DNA of 64,000 nucleotides from Ancylothrix sp036704045 (GTDB taxonomy: Bacteria; Cyanobacteriota; Cyanobacteriia; Cyanobacteriales; Oscillatoriaceae): NCBI GenBank assembly GCA_036704045.1, contig DATNQM010000009.1, positions 24,817-88,816 of the forward strand, read 5' to 3'. Positions 9,023 to 16,846 of the stretch are shown one piece after another. The stretch's first letter is position 1; each line of letters opens with the position of its first letter. The notes below the pieces were generated by a model. That model was not told the origin of the DNA, ran no database searches, and worked only from the letters and a program-made list of their open reading frames with translations. The position numbers and the translations under genes were made by a program.

Positions 9023-10621
9023 ATGAAGCTCTGTGTAAATCCAGCCTGTCCCAATCCAGAGAACCCAGACCACGCCCACCGATGTCAAGCTTGTGGGAGT
9101 AAGCTTTTGCTGCGCGACCGCTATCAGGTAAATCAAGCTTTAGGTCAAGGTGGTTTTGGTGCAACGTTTGTAGCAAATGATATTTCCCTACCAGGGAGTC
9201 CTACTTGTGTAATTAAACAGTTGCGTCCGGTGTCAACTTCTGAGCGAGTTTTAGAAATGTCGCGGGAGTTGTTTAAGCGGGAAGCAAAAACTCTGGGAAA
9301 AATTGGCAATCATCCACAAGTTCCTCGCCTGCTGGATTATTTTGAAATTAATGATGATTTTTATTTGGTTCAGGAATATGTAAATGGATCAACGCTAAAG
9401 CAGGAAGTGAAGCGAACCGGGCCTTTTACTGAGTTGGGGGTGCGGCAATTTTTGATGGAAATTTTGCCGGTTATCCAGTATCTTCACGACCATAGTGTGA
9501 TTCACCGTGATATTAAACCGGCTAATATTATTCGCCGCACGATTGACCATAAGTTAGTGTTGATCGATTTTGGCGCGGTTAAGGATCATGTGAGCCAAAA
9601 GGCGGCTTTAAATAGTTCCGAACAAACGGCTTTAACGTCTTTTGCTATTGGAACACCGGGGTTTGCGCCTCCTGAACAAATGGCGCTGAGGCCGGTGTAT
9701 GCGAGTGATATTTATGCGCTGGCTGTGACTTGTATTTATTTGTTGACGGGCAAATCTCCGAGCCATTTAGGTTATGATGCCACAACTGGGGAAATTTGCT
9801 GGCGGCAAAATATTCAAGTTAGTTCTAAGTTAATGACGGTGCTGGATAAAATGCTAGAGGTGTCTGTGCGCCGCCGTTATCAATCTGCGAATGATGTTTT
9901 AAGGGCTCTTAATGCTGAGTTTAACAGTGAGGGGCTCTCTCAGGGTATGGCAACGTTGGGACGTTCTACTTTAATTCAATCAGAAGAACCTACGGATATC
10001 GAAGCAGAAGGTGGGGGTCGGTCGGAAATGTCTCGTCTGGCTGAGGCTATTCGCGCTAGAAAAGGTCGAAATACTAATAGTCGTTTACCTACGAGTAATA
10101 ATAATAGTCGCAATCGTAGTATGCTTACCAAATCTGCAACAACGGCGATGGAAGGTAAGGGTGGTTCGGCTGCAAAGGTTAATTCGTCGGCGAGATGGGA
10201 TGCTAATAGTGTTAAAACTGCTTATGTGAAGGGCCGGCGTGATTTTGCTGGGTTGGACTTGAGTCTTTTAGATTTGGCTGGTGCTAATTTAGGGGAAGCG
10301 ATTTTACATCAAGCTAAGTTAGTTAAAACTAATTTTACTAATGCTGATTTGTCTAATGCAAATTTAGGCCGTGCTAGTTTAAATCAAGCTAGTTTGCGAG
10401 ATGCGGATTTAACGAAGGCTTATATGAGTTATGCTAACCTCGAAGGTGCGGATATGCGAGGGGCTAATTTGACTGAGGCTTATTTGTCTCATGCTAATCT
10501 CAGAGGGGCTAATCTTTGTGGGGCTAATCTTACAGGGGCGCGGGTTAGTGATGAGCAGTTGGCTGTGGCCAAAACTAATTGGTTAACGGTTAAGCCTAAT
10601 GGCAAGCGGGGATTATTTTAG
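9023..10621 (+). CDS. spkB: Ser/Thr protein kinase with N-terminal Cys motif and pentapeptide repeats (SpkB type)
   Basis: The protein starts with a four-Cys cluster (C4, C9, C21, C24) like a zinc ribbon. A Hanks-type kinase domain follows at about 33-300: glycine loop GQGGFGATF (41-49), ATP-binding K65, catalytic HRDIKPAN (161-168), DFG at 182-184 and TPGFAPPEQ. A basic, Ser/Asn-rich linker (about 330-400) leads to C-terminal pentapeptide repeats (about 415-510) of the A(D/N)LXX pattern. This order matches SpkB of Synechocystis, known from redox and oxidative-stress work. All catalytic residues are present, so it should be active. It is divergent from pheT, convergent with moeA, and has no membrane segment. 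Confidence 0.85.
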   Translation: MKLCVNPACPNPENPDHAHRCQACGSKLLLRDRYQVNQALGQGGFGATFVANDISLPGSPTCVIKQLRPVSTSERVLEMSRELFKREAKTLGKIGNHPQVPRLLDYFEINDDFYLVQEYVNGSTLKQEVKRTGPFTELGVRQFLMEILPVIQYLHDHSVIHRDIKPANIIRRTIDHKLVLIDFGAVKDHVSQKAALNSSEQTALTSFAIGTPGFAPPEQMALRPVYASDIYALAVTCIYLLTGKSPSHLGYDATTGEICWRQNIQVSSKLMTVLDKMLEVSVRRRYQSANDVLRALNAEFNSEGLSQGMATLGRSTLIQSEEPTDIEAEGGGRSEMSRLAEAIRARKGRNTNSRLPTSNNNSRNRSMLTKSATTAMEGKGGSAAKVNSSARWDANSVKTAYVKGRRDFAGLDLSLLDLAGANLGEAILHQAKLVKTNFTNADLSNANLGRASLNQASLRDADLTKAYMSYANLEGADMRGANLTEAYLSHANLRGANLCGANLTGARVSDEQLAVAKTNWLTVKPNGKRGLF

Positions 10622-10846
10622 GTGTGTAGTTTTGTTGTTAAATTGTTAGTTAAATTTTTGAACTAAGGTTATAAAACTTGAATTTATCAGGTTTTTAAAA
10701 ACCTTAAAGCAATGGGTTTTAACTTCTGGCTGGCTACAACTATACAAGTTTTTGTTTTTCTGGATATTGGGTATTTTTAGCTTGAAAGGCTTCTTTTTTA
10801 ACCGCAGATAGGATAATAAAGTTCGAGTTACTATAAAATCAAAAAT

Positions 10847-12133
10847 TTATACATTTCCTATTTGCATAACTTGTACTTCTGCACCGGCAGAAATGAGTTT
10901 TTCTCCCACCGGCACAATGGCTAAACAGTTAGTTTGGGCTAAATTAATCAAATTTGCTGAACTGTGGTTTCCACCGGCCAGTTCAAATTCAAATCCTTGT
11001 TTTCCGGCTATTAATTTTCCCCAAAGATAGCTTTCTCGTTTCCCATCCGAATGTAAATTTTGACGAGTTTTTGCCGGTAAAAAAATCGGTTGATAATTAT
11101 TAGATAAACCGCTGATTTTTTTGATGGCCGGTTGCACAAAACGCCAAAAAGTAACTAAAGTAGAAACAGGATTACCCGGTAAACCAAAGTATAAAACTTG
11201 TTGGTGATTTGAACTTTTATGAAACTTGGCAACCGTTAAAGGTTTACCGGGTTTGATGGCTACGGAACTAATGTGAATTGTCCCACCAAGGGCGCTTAAA
11301 ACTTCTTCCACATAATCATAATCGCCCACAGAAACGCCGCCGGTAGATATAACAATATCGGCACATTCTAAGGCTTCATAAATAGCCAATTTTAAAGCTT
11401 CTGGGTCATCTTTAACAATACCTAAAGGCACCGGCACCGCACCGGCATTTTTCACCGCAGCCACTAAAGCATATTGATTAGAATCTACAATTTGCCCTGG
11501 TTGCAAGATTTGCTCTGGGGTGACAAGTTCATTGCCTGTGGACAAAATTGCCACTTTTGGCTGCCGGTAAACAGGGACTTGATGACATCCAACCGCTGCT
11601 AATACAGCAACTTCGGGAGCATTTAAAACAATACCGGCAGAAAACAGAGGCTCACCAGCTTTGTAATATTGTCCACCATGACGCACAAATTCTGCTTCCG
11701 AATCAGGCGCTTTTAAAATAAAAACATGATTATTTTCAACTTTAGTAACTTCTTGCATAATCACCGTATCAGCACCATTGGGCATCATGGCGCCGGTGAG
11801 AATGCGAGCAGCTTGACCTGGTTTAATAGAAACTTGAGGTGGAGTACCGGCCTTAATTTCTCCTACTAATTCCAGGCAAGTCGGTTGATGTTCTGTACTG
11901 GCAATGACATCTTGGTAACGTACCGCATACCCATCCATAGCCGAATTATCCCAGTGGGGAAAATCGAAATGACTAGTCACCGGCCTTGCTAAAATACGTC
12001 CAGCCGCTTCAACCAAACTGATATTTTCTACATCAAAAAAACCAGCAGCCCTATCTGCCAAATTTAAAATAATTAACTCAGCTTCTTTTACCGGCAGCAT
12101 AGAGAATTGGGAAGGAGGCGAGGGGGACATCAT
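10847..12133 (-). CDS. moeA: Molybdopterin molybdenumtransferase
   Basis: MoeA inserts molybdate into adenylated molybdopterin, the last step of Mo cofactor synthesis, needed for instance by nitrate reductase. Recognisable features are the N-terminal linker region (AAGRILARPVTSHFDFPHWDNSAMDGYAV), the ILTGAMMPNGADTVI segment, the MoCF-fold motifs STGNELV and STGGVSVGDYDYV, and GLPGNPVS. Length (428 aa) is normal. Two ATG codons are adjacent at the start. It is not linked to the molybdate transporter genes at 36-39 kb, although both serve the same cofactor. Confidence 0.95.
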   Translation of the reverse strand: MMSPSPPSQFSMLPVKEAELIILNLADRAAGFFDVENISLVEAAGRILARPVTSHFDFPHWDNSAMDGYAVRYQDVIASTEHQPTCLELVGEIKAGTPPQVSIKPGQAARILTGAMMPNGADTVIMQEVTKVENNHVFILKAPDSEAEFVRHGGQYYKAGEPLFSAGIVLNAPEVAVLAAVGCHQVPVYRQPKVAILSTGNELVTPEQILQPGQIVDSNQYALVAAVKNAGAVPVPLGIVKDDPEALKLAIYEALECADIVISTGGVSVGDYDYVEEVLSALGGTIHISSVAIKPGKPLTVAKFHKSSNHQQVLYFGLPGNPVSTLVTFWRFVQPAIKKISGLSNNYQPIFLPAKTRQNLHSDGKRESYLWGKLIAGKQGFEFELAGGNHSSANLINLAQTNCLAIVPVGEKLISAGAEVQVMQIGNV

Positions 12134-12263
12134 AAAAACTTTTGATAGTGTAGATGCTAAGTTTTGATTTTAACAGGCCAGCTTGGTTGTGGGGGTTTGA
12201 TTGCTTTTATTTGCTGCAAAAATTAAGTTATTTTTTAGCAAAAAACAATTAAAATTTTTATAT

Positions 12264-12524
12264 TTACTGGCTTCCACCTTCTTGAGTATCCGAGGGAGAC
12301 TCACCAATACCCAGTTCTTTTTTAGAACGTTTTAGCTGATGCCAAAGCTTTCTAATTTCATCGTAAGCTTGTTCAGGAGAAAGTTTACCGCCGGTTTCCA
12401 AAGCACAAATTAACGTGACTCTTTGGGCAAACTCCTGTAAATTTGCATCAAAAGCCAAATTTTCTGGTGTCCATTTACCGTAGTAGCGACTGCGAGGCGT
12501 AAAAAAATCGGAAGAATCTGGCAT
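12264..12524 (-). CDS. Small conserved-looking protein, 86 aa
   Basis: A charged, mostly helical soluble protein (RSRYYGKWTPENLAFDANLQEFAQRV, then SPEQAYDEIRKLWHQLKRSKKELGI). There is no signal peptide or membrane segment. It resembles a short uncharacterised family I associate with cyanobacteria (possibly DUF7219), but I cannot confirm this. It lies upstream of moeA on the same strand with a 130-base gap, and is divergent from cobO. No function is proposed. Confidence 0.7.
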   Translation of the reverse strand: MPDSSDFFTPRSRYYGKWTPENLAFDANLQEFAQRVTLICALETGGKLSPEQAYDEIRKLWHQLKRSKKELGIGESPSDTQEGGSQ

Positions 12525-12619
12525 GGCTGGGTGTAAGGGTTTGTAAAAATTTTTATTAACTTCGCCTTAATCTCAGCTTAACCGGCAAAATACCGAATTT
12601 CAAATGAGGATAAAGCTTT

Positions 12620-13273
12620 ATGGAAAAAAATAGCGATTTAAGCTTAGATCAAGACTTAAAAGACAAAGAAACAAAAAGCGATGAAGCCTACCGCCAGAAG
12701 ATGCAGCGGCGCAAGGAAGTACAGGAACAAAGGTTAGCACAGCGCACAGCAGACAAAGGCTTAATTATTGTCCATACTGGCACAGGCAAAGGCAAAACGA
12801 CAGCAGCTTTAGGGATGGTATTACGTTCGCTTGGGCATGGGTTTCAAGTGGGGATAGTACAGTTTATAAAAGGTGCATGGGAACCGGCAGAAAAGGAAAT
12901 TTTGAGCAGGTTTGAACCGCAAATTGAATTTTATGCAATGGGGGAGGGGTTTACTTGGGAGACGCAAGATCGGCAGAGAGATGCACAAAAAGCACAGGAA
13001 GGATGGTTAAAAGGGTTAAGTTTAATTCGCAACCCAGCAGTTAAACTGGTGCTGCTCGATGAAATTAATGTGGCTTTAAAGTTAGGATATCTCAATGTGG
13101 AGGAAGTGGTGGCGGGTTTAGAAGAAAAGCCCGAAGATAATCATGTTATTTTAACCGGCAGGGGGGCACCGGCAGCTTTAATTGAAAGAGCAGATTTAGT
13201 TACGGAAATGACATTAATTAAACACCCTTTCCGAGAGCAAAATATTAAAGCTCAGCCAGGTATTGAGTTTTAA
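12620..13273 (+). CDS. cobO: Corrinoid adenosyltransferase
   Basis: Transfers the adenosyl group of ATP to cob(I)yrinic acid a,c-diamide or cobalamin in vitamin B12 synthesis or salvage. The P-loop HTGTGKGKTTAALG lies at about 52-65, preceded by a 45-residue charged helical extension common in this family. IVQFIKGAW and LVLLDEINVALKLGYL are also characteristic (CobO/BtuR type). A start at ATG 12620 gives 217 aa, the usual length. It stands alone and ends 40 bases from the convergent gene at 13314. Confidence 0.93.
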   Translation: MEKNSDLSLDQDLKDKETKSDEAYRQKMQRRKEVQEQRLAQRTADKGLIIVHTGTGKGKTTAALGMVLRSLGHGFQVGIVQFIKGAWEPAEKEILSRFEPQIEFYAMGEGFTWETQDRQRDAQKAQEGWLKGLSLIRNPAVKLVLLDEINVALKLGYLNVEEVVAGLEEKPEDNHVILTGRGAPAALIERADLVTEMTLIKHPFREQNIKAQPGIEF

Positions 13274-13313
13274 GATTAGAGAAGAGATGGTGAGGGGAAA
13301 AGCAAAGAAGTTT

Positions 13314-13784
13314 CTACCAATTTCCGACCTGTTTTTGATAGGTTTGGGTACAAGTAGAAAGGATGCGTTGATCGTTGGCTGAGACGGTGGCAAGTCGCTG
13401 AAATTTGTCGAGGAATAAGGTATGCCGGTAGGTGGTTTGATCGTAACTATTGATGATAGTGACATCAAGTTGAGATTGTTCGGCGCTGCCGTAGGCGCAA
13501 TCAAAGGAGGAATGGGGCATATAAAAGGCACCAATGACTTGCCCTCGCCTAACTTCAAAAACCACATAGGCTTTGCCAATTTGTTCGGGTTCTGAAGTTT
13601 CGCCGTAAAGGTAAATGCCATCGTCTAAAGCTTCGTTATTGGTGGCTAGAGGGCGCTGGGATAGGGTTTGATGGTCGCCAGTGAGGGGGGAGAGTGGGGG
13701 AGGAATACTAAGGGCTAAATCAACGCCTAGAAGAGGGAAAAAGGCGCTAAGGAGGAGGGTGGGCCGGTGAAATATTTTTAACAT
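13314..13784 (-). CDS. Exported hypothetical protein, 156 aa
   Basis: A hydrophobic N-terminus (PTLLLSAFFPLLGVDLALS) looks like a signal peptide with cleavage near residue 26-28. The mature part is mainly beta-type, with motifs GIYLYGETSEPEQIGKAYVVFE and GAFYMPHSSFDCAYG and two cysteines (about 103 and 146) that could form a disulfide. I recall similar exported proteins in cyanobacteria but no function. It is convergent with cobO. Confidence 0.65.
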   Translation of the reverse strand: MLKIFHRPTLLLSAFFPLLGVDLALSIPPPLSPLTGDHQTLSQRPLATNNEALDDGIYLYGETSEPEQIGKAYVVFEVRRGQVIGAFYMPHSSFDCAYGSAEQSQLDVTIINSYDQTTYRHTLFLDKFQRLATVSANDQRILSTCTQTYQKQVGNW

Positions 13785-13932
13785 GGGAAGGGGGAGATCG
13801 TTTTTGTTTTAGCTTCATTGGGGCTGGGATAATTTTCTAAGGTCTTTACAAATGTTTATTAAAAGTGCTTAGAAAGGTGGTTTTTTTTGTTTTTAGGCGC
13901 TGCTGAATACAAAAAGGATAGTGAGTTTTGTA

Positions 13933-14026
13933 ATACCAATAGTTCAAGGAAGCCACACCCTCAAAAAGTCCCCCAAGAAGCGGGGGTTTAGGGGGTATGT
14001 GTAGCAGTATTTTATAGATTTGGTAT
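13933..14026 (+). repeat. Small inverted-end repeat, family C, copy 1
   Basis: The element is bounded by ATACCAA and TTGGTAT. It contains AGTTCAAGGAAGCC near one end, a hairpin core of C- and G-runs (GTCCCCC ... CGGGGGTTTAGGGGG) and AGTATTTTATAGATT near the other. The second copy lies inverted at 21.9 kb. Confidence 0.65.
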
Positions 14027-14080
14027 AACTTCCTAGAAAGGTTGGTTGATACGGTTAAAGCAGCGCCGATTATTAATAAT

Positions 14081-14115
14081 AAAAAACCCGGCTTTTTTGA
14101 GAAACCGGATTTTTA
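14081..14115 (-). terminator. Terminator of the sigma factor gene
   Basis: On the minus strand, AAAAATCCGG ... CCGGGTTTTTT with a loop, 26 bases after the sigma-factor stop codon. This is a standard hairpin plus T-run. It shares its CCGG core with several other terminators in the window. Confidence 0.75.
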
Positions 14116-14140
14116 TTTCAGTTAACTTTTACTACCGCAA

Positions 14141-15145
14141 TTAACTGGCAAGATATTCGCGGACATTGGCTTGACGACGGCGTAGTTGGGCGAGGGCTTG
14201 ATGTTCAAGCTGACGGACTCGCTCACGGCTGAGGTTGAGTTGTTCGCCGACTTTTGCCAAAGATAACTCTCGTCCGTCTTTGAGACCAAAGCGGAGGGTA
14301 ATGACTTCCCGTTGTTGGGGAGTGAGTTCGGCCAAGAGACTGTCGAGGTCAGCGCGGAGTAATTCTTGAGTTGTGTAGATTTCCGGTGATTCGGTTTCGT
14401 CTTCGAGGAGGTCTTGCAATTCGGTGTCGTGGTTGTCGCCAACGCGGATATCTAAAGAAATGGGATGACGGGCCATAGTTAGATATTCGCGAATTTGGGC
14501 CGGTTCTAGCTCAAGGGCTTTGGCGATTTCTGCCGGTGTGGGGCTGCGTCCAAATTGCTGAGTTAGTTCACGCTGAACTTTTTTAATTTTGTTGAGTTTT
14601 TCGGTAATGTGGATAGGCAGGCGAATTGTGCGAGCTTGTTGGGCAATGGCGCGGGTGATGGCTTGGCGAATCCACCAGTAAGCGTAGGTAGAGAACTTAT
14701 AGCCCCGTGTGGGGTCAAATTTTTCGACGCCTCGCTCTAATCCCAGGGTGCCTTCTTGAATTAAGTCAAGCAATTCTAGGTTGCGCTTTTGGTATTTTTT
14801 GGCTATTGCAACTACTAGGCGCAAGTTGGCTTCGATCATTTTTTGTTTTGCCCGCTGCCCAAGCTGCATAATGCGATTTAGCTCGGCTTCGGGAAGCTTG
14901 ACTTGTTCAGCCCATTCTTCCTGAGTGGCTTCGCGGTTAAGCTCAGTTTCTAAGGCTTCTTTGGCTTCCAGCATTGCCATCATTTGCTGCACTTGCTTAC
15001 CCAAGATTATCTCTTGTTCGTGGGTGAGCAGTGGCACCCGCCCAATTTCGTGCAGATAGGTTCGCACGATGTCTGCCGGTGCGGAGGGCCGTGCGCCCAT
15101 GTATGTCGGGTTGGCGGTCATGGTACGGTTTTTTGCAGTGGGCAT
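14141..15145 (-). CDS. RNA polymerase sigma factor, group 2 (SigB/SigD-like)
   Basis: A sigma-70 protein that directs RNA polymerase to promoters. It lacks the long N-terminal region 1.1 of the principal SigA and starts near region 1.2 (DIVRTYLHEIGRVPLLTHEQE), so at 334 aa it fits non-essential group 2. Region 2 is complete (NLRLVVAIAKKYQ, DLIQEGTLGL, FDPTRGYKFSTYAYWWIRQA). Region 3 (RLPIHITEKLNKIKK) and region 4 (LRFGLKDGRELSLAKVGEQ, then LSRERVRQLEHQALAQLRR) are intact. Group 2 sigma factors in cyanobacteria respond to light, carbon, nitrogen or stress. SigB and SigD cannot be separated without alignment. It is transcribed alone with its own terminator. Confidence 0.92.
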   Translation of the reverse strand: MPTAKNRTMTANPTYMGARPSAPADIVRTYLHEIGRVPLLTHEQEIILGKQVQQMMAMLEAKEALETELNREATQEEWAEQVKLPEAELNRIMQLGQRAKQKMIEANLRLVVAIAKKYQKRNLELLDLIQEGTLGLERGVEKFDPTRGYKFSTYAYWWIRQAITRAIAQQARTIRLPIHITEKLNKIKKVQRELTQQFGRSPTPAEIAKALELEPAQIREYLTMARHPISLDIRVGDNHDTELQDLLEDETESPEIYTTQELLRADLDSLLAELTPQQREVITLRFGLKDGRELSLAKVGEQLNLSRERVRQLEHQALAQLRRRQANVREYLAS

Positions 15146-15682
15146 GGGTGACTCTTGACTAATTCAACAGTGAATATCTATTCACCTACTCGTTGGAGCG
15201 AGCAGGATTCGGATTTCGGTCAGTTGATTTGTGAAGCGTGGGTTTTAATCTGGCTTTGCCAGGGCCCGCCCACTTGCAACCGACCTAATGTAATGACAGT
15301 TGTGAAAAACTCGTGCTTTAGTAAGTCTGTGTTTTTCCGTTATGGTATTTCAATACTAAACCCTCACAAAGGTTGAAAGGTTCATTCTCAAGTCTGATAT
15401 TCTTAAGCTTTCCCTAAATTTTTACGAGAGTAATCTAGGTGGGCCGGAAAGCCTTTTGTGTTGAAGGAGATATGTTGTTTAATGTTCCTTTCTTCTATGA
15501 TGGCTTGACAATCTCTCTGTGGACAGATGTAAGCCCTAGTAATGTCCGTACCTTTGGAGGGAAAAAACTGCCGTATAAACCAGACTTCAAGGTATGTTAT
15601 TGGGTTTGGCTGAGGAGTTAGGTGGGATGGGGTGAGGTAGGGCTGTAGCCCTACGCTTAAAAAGGGTGGTTATTTGTTATGG
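15146..15682. other. Intergenic region upstream of the sigma gene and downstream of lgt
   Basis: About 540 bases. It must contain the sigma-factor promoter and the 3' region of lgt. Two plus-strand frames of 73 and 60 codons have no coding character. The only structure is the hairpin at 15637-15654. Confidence 0.4.
15637..15654 (-). terminator. Compact hairpin beyond lgt
   Basis: Near-perfect palindrome GTAGGGCTGTAGCCCTAC (8-base stems), about 29 bases after the lgt stop codon. It lacks a strong T-run on the minus strand, so it may be a terminator or a small dispersed palindrome. Confidence 0.4.
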
Positions 15683-16543
15683 TTAGTGTTCTTTGTTTTG
15701 AGGAGTAGAAACGACATCTGGTAATAATCTGCCTCTTAAGTAGAGCCAAGCTAAACCTAACAATCCCAGGATCATGCCAGAAATACTAACTACCTGAGCG
15801 ACTCGTAAAGGGCCTAGCATGAGACTATCGGTGCGTAAACTTTCTATCCAAACTCTGCCGGCGCTATAGGCAGAAAAATAAACCAAAAATAATGTTCCTG
15901 GTTTAAGGCGCAATTTGCCATTTAAGTCTTGAAAAAATAAAAACAGCAACAAACCAAAAACGCCTAAATTCCACAAAGATTCATAAAGAAAAGTGGGATG
16001 AAAATACTCAAAACTTTTATAGGCGAGGGGGCGATTTTGGAGGGGGATGTAAAGTTTCCAAGGTAAATCTGTAGGGCTGCCAAATGCTTCGGAGTTAAAA
16101 AAATTACCCCACCGGCCTAGGGCTTGGCCTAAAATCAAGGAAGGGGCCACTACATCTGCCAATTGCCAAAAAGAAACTTTTTGGATAGCAGCAAATATTA
16201 AGGCGGCGGTGATGCCTCCGAGTATGGCGCCGTGAATTGCTATACCTCCTTTCCAGATCGCAATAATATCAGCGGGATTGTTAGCATATTGGGGCCATTG
16301 AAACAAAACGTAGTATAGGCGAGCACAAGGAATTGCGCCAACGACCAACCAGATTGTTAAATCTCCGATTAAATCTGGGTTAAGATTGCGCCGTTTTGCT
16401 AGATACTGAGAAACGCTTACGCCGAGTAAAACAGCGGAGGCTATTAGTAAACCGTACCAGCGAACGACTAACGGTCCTAATTTAAAGATAATCGGGCCTG
16501 GAGATTGAAATTGAAATGCTAAAGGAATACTTGTAAAGTCCAT
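15683..16543 (-). CDS. lgt: Prolipoprotein diacylglyceryl transferase
   Basis: Lgt transfers diacylglycerol from phosphatidylglycerol to the lipobox Cys of prolipoproteins at the cytoplasmic membrane. Several membrane helices, the N-terminal LGPLVVRWYGLLI, the segment GGIAIHGAILGG, and the signature GRWGNFFNSEAFG with HPTFLYESLWNL are present. A longer frame begins at 16579, but the ATG at 16543 is preceded by GGAG at proper distance and gives the usual N-terminus (286 aa). Substrates in this window include the metal-binding lipoprotein at 38.7 kb and possibly PotD. It is divergent from the permease-kinase gene. Confidence 0.93.
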   Translation of the reverse strand: MDFTSIPLAFQFQSPGPIIFKLGPLVVRWYGLLIASAVLLGVSVSQYLAKRRNLNPDLIGDLTIWLVVGAIPCARLYYVLFQWPQYANNPADIIAIWKGGIAIHGAILGGITAALIFAAIQKVSFWQLADVVAPSLILGQALGRWGNFFNSEAFGSPTDLPWKLYIPLQNRPLAYKSFEYFHPTFLYESLWNLGVFGLLLFLFFQDLNGKLRLKPGTLFLVYFSAYSAGRVWIESLRTDSLMLGPLRVAQVVSISGMILGLLGLAWLYLRGRLLPDVVSTPQNKEH

Positions 16544-16803
16544 TAATCGCTCCGCAACCGGGATTGACACGACAAACAACTGTGTAACAGGATACAGGCA
16601 GACAAGAAATTTTCCATGAATTTTGGGTTTATTGACAAGCTGTGGAGAAGTTTTTGCACTAAGGGACTCTCAGGGTGGGAACAGTATAGCAAGCAATAAT
16701 AAGTATGAGTAAAAAAAGCTTGGCACACTTGTCTTCAACCAGACAGACTTGATAGATAAGTTGAATAATTAAGGGTGAATATAAGAAATTGTTTAATAAA
16801 ACA

Positions 16804-16813
16804 AACAATTGTT
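16804..16813. promoter_or_regulatory. AACAATTGTT palindrome upstream of the permease-kinase gene
   Basis: A 10-base perfect palindrome ending 33 bases before the start codon. The same core is part of a 16-base palindrome upstream of sbtA. A protein-binding role is only a guess. Confidence 0.25.
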
Positions 16814-16846
16814 ATAAAAATGGTTAAATAGTGTAGGAAAAAAAAT

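Noticed and set aside
8682..9176. Minus-strand frames of 78 and 74 codons before the SpkB-like kinase
   Set aside because: They overlap the kinase start or lack coding composition; no ribosome binding site.
13933..14026. Family C copy 1 as a second terminator of the sigma gene
   Set aside because: The terminator at 14081-14115 already fits, and the shared ends with the distant copy point to a dispersed element instead.
15155..15621. Two plus-strand frames of 73 and 60 codons upstream of the sigma gene
   Set aside because: No coding character, no ribosome binding site and no recognisable motif; the region is better explained as promoter DNA.
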